Below, piece by piece: positions 57,966 to 64,000 of a stretch of DNA of 64,000 bases; within the stretch, counting starts at the first letter, position 1; every line of letters starts with the position of its first letter. This stretch comes from Meandrina meandrites (lineage: Eukaryota; Cnidaria; Anthozoa; Scleractinia; Meandrinidae), in contig OY855914.1 in NCBI GenBank assembly GCA_963693305.1, forward strand, positions 13,231,783-13,295,782. Direction: 5' to 3'. Made by a program: the position numbers and the translations under genes. The notes under the pieces were generated by a model. It saw only the letters and a list, made by a program, of their open reading frames with translations, had not been told where the DNA came from and made no database searches.

Positions 57966-60340
57966 ACAAGCTTACAACTACAAGAAGTCTTTCCTTGTGC
58001 TGCTCACTAGTCTTCGTTAAAAAATTAAAAAAAAGTTTCTCTGACTTCTATGCAAACTATTTTTTTAATACATGTGATGTTTGCAAACAATTTATTTTGT
58101 CTTTTTTAGGCCCTGCAAACAATTTTTTTCAATATTTTTCATCCCCCCCCCCCCAGAAAAATAATGGTCCGTCCCTTAATTTACCTAGGTAGACTTTCCC
58201 GAGGTAAAATCGGTTACACACGAAAAACCCACTTTCCTTAGGGAAACCTTGTATTTCCCTAGGTAAAATGACCTCGTGTAGCCGCAGCTATGGTTTTCTT
58301 TTAGTTAAACCCGAAACGTGACTAAAAGGTAAATTATTTAAATTGAAGTTAATGAAACCGCATTATCCTTCATTTGTAAAAATCTACTGAGCACTCAGCT
58401 TATCTGCCTCGAGGGTTTCCTGCCTCGGCTAGTTTGTTTTATGAGAGAGCCGACAATGCCCCGCGACTATCACTTGCGCGCTAAGAGAGATTGTTTTATA
58501 GCAAGCGCCCAACTAGCAATGTACAAAAATAATACCGTGTGGTGTGGGAAGACTACTGCTTAAAACCACTTAATCGATTTGCATTCAGTTAATCGAATCA
58601 GAATATGAAACAAACTCTGCAGGTGCGTCAAGGAGCAGTTGTACATCAATTTGACTTTTTCCTCAGTTTTGGATTGAGAAAAAGAAGGAGAGGAGAATGC
58701 ATATTTTATTTTAACCAAACTACGCTGTACGTTAAAATCTTAAAATTAAATGCTTGTTCTAGGGCTGAGGTTTTGTTTCATTAACACGCGAGATTCTGCA
58801 GACTCGTCGCCGATGAATATATTTTCGATATTTTTTGCATTATCGCGATATAAAATGAACTGAATAGAGATTAAGAAATTAACGTAAACAAAAACGGAAA
58901 TAGCGAATAGTACGAAGTAATATTTCGAGTGCAATTATTATCAGTGCTACGTGATGCCTGAGGTAGCCAAAACGGCGTCAGACAAGAGTCGCGTAGTGCT
59001 TTTAACAAGGATTAATAGCAAAAGCAGATGGGATATACAATAAAATGCTGTAGGTTATAATAAGTGAGCACAAGGATACTCCAATTTAGTTTGTCTCAAG
59101 CTTCATTGGAAGACAACGTTTTCATAAAGGGCTGGCTCAACTTAGAATTCATTGACTTAAGGTAAAATTGCAATTCCATTTCAGCTGTTTTGACGTTAAT
59201 ATCCACAAAAACAGAAAGCACAACACAGGGAAGAGAAGCATTTGAAATTGTACCCCTTTTGCTACCCAGTTTTATCAAAAACATATCGACACGCATTTTT
59301 CAGAGTTCAGTGGTCGGTGTTGAAGGTGAGGTATGGGCACAGGCTGATACTGTTTTTGTAAATCCGATGTGAAATAATTTTCATAACATTTCATGGTTTT
59401 AAATTTCAGTTTATAGTAAATAGACTCAATGACGTAGGGAAAAAATGTTGGTCAAATTTAACCTGGTTAAATTTTTGCCGATTTTGCCGATTTTTTTTTT
59501 TGTGTACAGACTTGATCGCAAGTTCAATTAATTAGACAATTTTTTATTTTAATAAATATGCGAAAATTGCGTGATTCCAATGACAGCTAAAATTTGCGAT
59601 TTTTATCCCCAAAAGTATATTGCGGGAAATCTTGAGTTTGCCGAGTGTGAATATTAAAAAAAATAGGGAGAAATACTTCTATCTGACTTATATATATCGC
59701 CCAACATGTGCATTAGCGCACTTGATTTATCGATCCAATAAAACGTTATCGAACTTGATTGCGCTTGATTGAGGCCTGGCATGCCAACACTATATGCAGT
59801 AAAAGTTTGCCAATTTTCTAAATTATGAGTTTTGCGACAAAAAAAGGTCCTTTCCAATTCATAGTAATTATCTCGTGCAGGTTATACCGCGGATACTCTA
59901 TGTATCAGTAGTGCATTTCTTTTCGGCGCGCGATGTGTTTGATATCTCTCGAATATTCTCTTTGTTTCCCATTTGCCACATTTTACAAATAAGGTTTATA
60001 CTACCTTAGATTTATATACAGCTCTAAACTTCAGATGCTTCTCAGGTGAATGAAAAGCGTTCCACTGTTTATGCAATTACAAATGTTCGAACGTTCTCAG
60101 TGTTTATACATTTTGTATGACCCGTTTAGAAAGAATTTGGTTTAAGTCGGGACTTTCAAGTTGTGATGATCAAGTGCTTTGTTTTTGTGGCTCGCTTACT
60201 TTCTTTCAGGTTTGGTTACTATTTTTAGCCACTGCATCGAACGGCTGTGACGATTGAATTCAAAGGAATCGAGTTTAAGTACTTTTTTTGTTGTTAAATA
60301 CTCGTGTAATTTAAAAATCACTTGGAAGTCAGTTTCAGTT
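57966..60340. other. Noncoding interval with two doubtful minus-strand frames
   Basis: A minus-strand frame at 58934-58746 lacks an ATG but has a strong hydrophobic stretch (YFVLFAISVFVYVNFLISIQ) followed by a polar tail. A second at 59296-59096 has an ATG and ends FMKTLSSNEA. Neither shows a known domain, and I do not claim them as genes. Confidence 0.25.
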
Positions 60341-60349
60341 ATAATAAGA

Positions 60350-60371
60350 CCCCCCCCCCCCCCCCCCCCCG
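60350..60371. repeat. Poly-C tract followed by poly-A
   Basis: Run of about 22 C with one G near its 3' end, then CCCAC and an A run. Confidence 0.9.
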
Positions 60372-60522
60372 CCCACAAAAAAAAAAAAATGAAAAAAAAA
60401 CATTCTACGTGACACTAAATCTCGTTAATTTCGTTAGTGGCGAAGAATCACGAATCTGGAATGAAATTCAAATTGAACTTCAAGCTTATCGGTGTTAAAT
60501 GACTTGTTGGTGTTCGATAACT

Positions 60523-60793
60523 GATCAAAGCGGTCTGCCATGAGATAATATCAACAGACGTGCAGGAGACAGACCGGCAGCAATATCTCAAGCGCCACAT
60601 GGCACGTATACGACTGGGCGAGATAGATAATGCGGTACATTATTTACAGGAAATAATTCATCCGACGCGAATTATCTGCTTAGACAACTTTAATGCATCT
60701 CCGGTAATTTTAAATGAAGCGTCTTACTCGCAAGTTCTTGATGTGGACGGTATCGATCAAGCGGCCTTTTCACTGATATTAACCTGCTTTTAG
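60523..60793 (+). CDS. Unrecognised open frame, possible terminal exon
   Basis: An 89-codon frame opens after a stop near 60521 (LIKAVCHEIISTDVQETDRQ...) and ends at a TAG in LILTCF. The first Met is internal (KRHMARIRLGEID), so if coding it is an exon rather than a whole gene. Acceptor-like sites (ATATCAACAG, GACGTGCAG) lie near its start. Composition is balanced, with mixed hydrophobic and acidic residues such as LDNFNASPVILNEASYSQVL, unlike the low-complexity frames around it. I recognise no domain. It ends just before the 23-bp minisatellite. Confidence 0.3.
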
Positions 60794-60850
60794 CTTAGTG
60801 TAAAATGCATACACATACCGAAATGTTTTAGCTTTACATATGGCGTGTGA

Positions 60851-61552
60851 ACAGCAGTCCAAGCATGAGGTGTATAAACAGCTAAGCATAAGGTGTATAA
60901 AAATACAGTACTCTAAGCATGAGGTGTATAAAGAGCACCCTAATGCATAAGGCGTTTGAACAGTTAAGCATAAGGTGTATAAACAGTTAAGCATGAGGTG
61001 TATAAACAGTACTCTAAGCATGAGGTTATAAAGAGCACTCTAAGCATAAGGTGTATAAAGAGCTAAGCATGAGGTGTCTAAACAGCTAAGCATGAGGTGT
61101 ATACAGAGCTAAGCATAAGGTGTATAAACAGCTAAGCATAAGGTGTATAAACAGCTAAGCATGAGGTGTATAAACAGCTAAGCATGAGGTGTATAAACAG
61201 CTAAGCATAAGGTGTATAAACAGCTAAGCATGAGGTGTATACAGAGCTAAGCATGAGGTGTATAAAGAGCTAAGCATAAGGTGTATAAACAGCTAAGCAT
61301 AAGGTGTATAAACAGCTAAGCATGAGGTGTATACAGAGCTAAGCATGAGGTGTATAAACAGCTAAGCATAAGGTGTATAAACAGCTAAGCATGAGGTGTA
61401 TAAAGAGCTAAGCATGAGGTGTATAAACAGCTAAGCGTTAGGTGTATAAACAGCTAAGCATGAGGTGTATAAACAGTACTTTAAGCATAAGGTGTTTTGA
61501 ACAGGTTAGCATGAGGTATATGAGCAGCTAGGCATGAGGTGTATAAGGGTCT
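60851..61552. repeat. Minisatellite, 23-bp unit
   Basis: About 30 copies of AGCTAAGCAT(A/G)AGGTGTATAAA-C with A/G alternation at one site. Some units are extended by GTACTCTAAGC or have CAGAG in place of AACAG. The minus-strand frame with repeating LYTSCL-type residues is an artefact. Confidence 0.95.
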
Positions 61553-61614
61553 TGACAAAGTGCGAGTTAGCGAGTCATGCGATCCAATCTGGTAAGCCTA
61601 GGAAGGGTCTACAA

Positions 61615-61735
61615 ATAGTTCATTGGTTAGCCTAAATAGCATTCCAGTTAGCCTACAAACAACACATTTGTTAGCCTAAATAGCACTGCGGTTAGCCTAC
61701 GGTTAGCTTAGGTAGCTTGCGATTAGCCTTTATAT
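61615..61735. repeat. GGTTAGCCTAAATAGCA short-period repeats
   Basis: Four or more imperfect copies of GTTAGCCTA(A/C)A. Single copies occur at 52718-52753 and 56786-56818, so this is a dispersed simple motif. Confidence 0.6.
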
Positions 61736-62418
61736 TGGGATTAAAAATTTCTGGCATAGCTTGCGAGTCATGTGAATCATGCATGCTGCGTTCCTTCCGA
61801 AGTTCAAATTGATTTTAAAACCGACGTTTCGTCATGTTTAACCTGCCTTCCGATGACTGGTGATTAAGAAAACGGACTGACCTTGAGGCACATCACGACA
61901 GTTATGTAAAAAAATTCATGGCAACAAACAAACTACTAACAAGAGAAAAAAAAAACCGCTTGATCACAGGTTAGATCATGCGATACATCGTTTACGTATG
62001 GATATGATACATCCTGGTACTGACGGTCAGAGATACAGTCAAGTTTAATTTGTTTTCCGAATTAAAGAAGGGAAGCAATTACATGTAATTATATATAACT
62101 TCGGGAAGCAAATAACTAAAATAATCACAACTATAACAAAATTCTCGAATCTGATTGGTTCTTAGCACGCCCTATTTTTTACCAAATTGGAGCGCGCGCG
62201 GCTAAAGGGTCCAATAACAAAGTGTCCAATAACAAAGTTCACGTGCTGCACATGCGCGCGCTCTTTATTTGGTTCTTTGTTGTGACTAAATACTCCTTGA
62301 TATTCCTAAAACCTTCAGCTTCAAGAATGGCTTTCTTGCCTTAGTGATGATAAGTCCTTAGTAGGCTTCACTTTATCTATTTTTTTTCTCGAATTTTGTT
62401 AAACTTATGATTAATTGA

Positions 62419-62543
62419 TAATAGGACTGAGTGTCGTCCAATTCTGTCTGTAATCATACTCGTGATTAAACAAATCGGACGACCGCGTATTGTTAATCAT
62501 TCGTATGATTACAGACCGAATTGGACTCCACTCAGTCCTATTA
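62419..62543. mobile_element. MITE, 125 bp
   Basis: TAATAGGACTGAGTG on the left and CACTCAGTCCTATTA on the right, continuing inward with TCTGTAATCATAC / GTATGATTACAGA. Nearly the whole element is arm sequence. Confidence 0.85.
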
Positions 62544-64000
62544 CCATTACAAATCATGGGTGCAGTTCTTTCCGCTAAAAATAATTAAGCCAAACAGCTA
62601 GAAGCGAGAAATGTTAGGGGAAGGGTTACAACAACACCGCAGCAGGTGAACGTGCACAACTTCTACACCACATACATGCATGAATAGACTGCGAGGAGTC
62701 TCTTTCTTTTCCCAGCGTGCGACGCGGAAACACGAATGTGAATTATGCGAATCGAGATCGAATTTTAATTTTTCAGGTCGCGCATAGGATCAGACTGCTC
62801 GCAATCTAATGTATAAATTTTACCATGTATCAACTACCTTACATAGAAGAAAATAAGTGTCAAGCTTATTGCAGCTTCACTGGCTCGAGTCTCTCATAAT
62901 GATGGGATACTGACACTTCACCAAATGTAATTATATGGAACTTATTTGTTAGAATCTATGTTTAAAATTTATTTATCAGTAGGCGCAGCGTGTGAAGTGC
63001 TTTTAATAGAGCCTTCATTGCCGTGGAGATCAGTTCACCTTTGATATGTGCTGATAAGCAGCCGTTATCTAAAATTTTCGATTGAGTGTCACCTACACCA
63101 GCTCTGAATCAGTAAATGGTATTCCTGCCTATCGCTCGGTGAGATACTTGTGTGCACCTACCCCGTACTATGCTGGTTTTCAAATTTATTTCTGTAAATC
63201 TCTCAAATTTAGTTTGCTTTCTCTCGCACCTAATTCTAAAATGGAATTACGGTGGAATCTCGATTTCTGACCCTCCCGAGAACTTGCATGAACCAAATGT
63301 CGTTTCCCTCGGATTTGGTCCAATCAATCCGTGAACACTGCAAGTTTAAGCATAAACCAGTAAAACCAGCTTGTGATATCAGGTAAAAACTATTCTCACG
63401 CTTAGATTGATCTATTTTCTGTTTGTTCAAGCAGTCGGCAAAAAAGACGTACTTGGAATATCTAAGAAGACGGATATCACGTATAATTCAGTGACGGCTT
63501 TTTCTGGTTGAAAGAAGAGAATCAAGGTAAGACTGTGATGTTTGAATATATTTGATTTATTTATGACATTCATTCAGTTGCTTTCCCAAGGCTAGTAAAC
63601 ACTTTTTGTTAAATTGTATAAAATTCATGGCAATGAATAGCAAGAGCCTCTTGTTACTTTTTTGTGTGCGTTCATTTGGTAAGGACGATAAGTAATTTCT
63701 TCGCTTCGCTTACTTACTTTGTCGCCATGTTTCTTATTTTAATGCTGACCAATATTTTCATATTGGTCATGCAGTCGTTGCCGCATCATGATTCTTTTAA
63801 AAACAATACTGATCATATTTCAGCACCGTTGCTCTTTGGTCATTTGGTCATTCGGTCAATTTGTGCTTAAAGTGCTACTATGATGAAATTCGCATGTTTT
63901 CTTTCGCAGCCGTTTTAAAATATTAACAAGTACTCTACATGAGAAGCAAAATGCCGTTTACTGTTTTTCAATACCTCTTTTCGTTCCAGAGATATTCAAG
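62544..64000. other. Noncoding right end of window
   Basis: No supported gene or clear repeat. The frames are short and featureless. Confidence 0.35.

Noticed and set aside
60779..61021. Minus-strand frame with repeating LYTSCL-type residues
   Set aside because: It is the 23-bp minisatellite read in frame.

Overview
The window is animal nuclear DNA, most likely from an anthozoan cnidarian and probably a stony coral. The sequence is AT-rich and intron-bearing, with sparse genes. It holds intronless class A GPCRs of cnidarian type, tRNA-headed SINEs, many foldback/TIR MITEs, LINE and Penelope-like remnants, and no operons. The species call is an inference; no single marker fixes it.

Layout. 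0-1.4 kb: repeats and MITEs. 1.4-2.5 kb (+): an orphan class A GPCR with a very short second extracellular loop. 2.5-14.6 kb: noncoding sequence with several TIR elements, plus an 8-bp-period satellite split by a pogo-like TIR element. 14.7-35.6 kb: the main point of interest, four dispersed paralogous genes (A 16.4 kb -, B 23.0 kb -, C 27.8 kb -, D 32.2 kb +). Each first exon encodes a signal peptide followed by one short two-cysteine peptide of the form C-[RM]-P-G-x-M-(x)-C. In all four a Gly-(Lys)-Arg amidation/processing signal lies 2-5 residues after the second cysteine. I could extend A and B with a homologous 57-nt phase-0 second exon (L.N...D.TF pattern). B also has a well-supported third exon but carries a 1-nt deletion inside the peptide. 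A, B and D have TATA boxes 77-115 bp upstream of the ATG; C has a TATA-like variant. 38.7-45.0 kb (-): a tandem pair of closely related orphan class A GPCRs. 45-64 kb: gene-poor, with MITEs, a SINE, minisatellites and a nested transposon locus at 53.9-56.7 kb (a LINE interrupted by a younger LINE end and by a hAT element, each with clear target-site duplications).

How the genes may work together. The peptide genes look like single-copy precursors of secreted, disulfide-bridged, C-terminally amidated neuropeptides or hormones. They lie between orphan receptors. A linked ligand/receptor neighbourhood is an attractive but untested hypothesis; nothing in the sequence proves the receptors bind these peptides. 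Most other open frames appear to be chance or transposon remnants.
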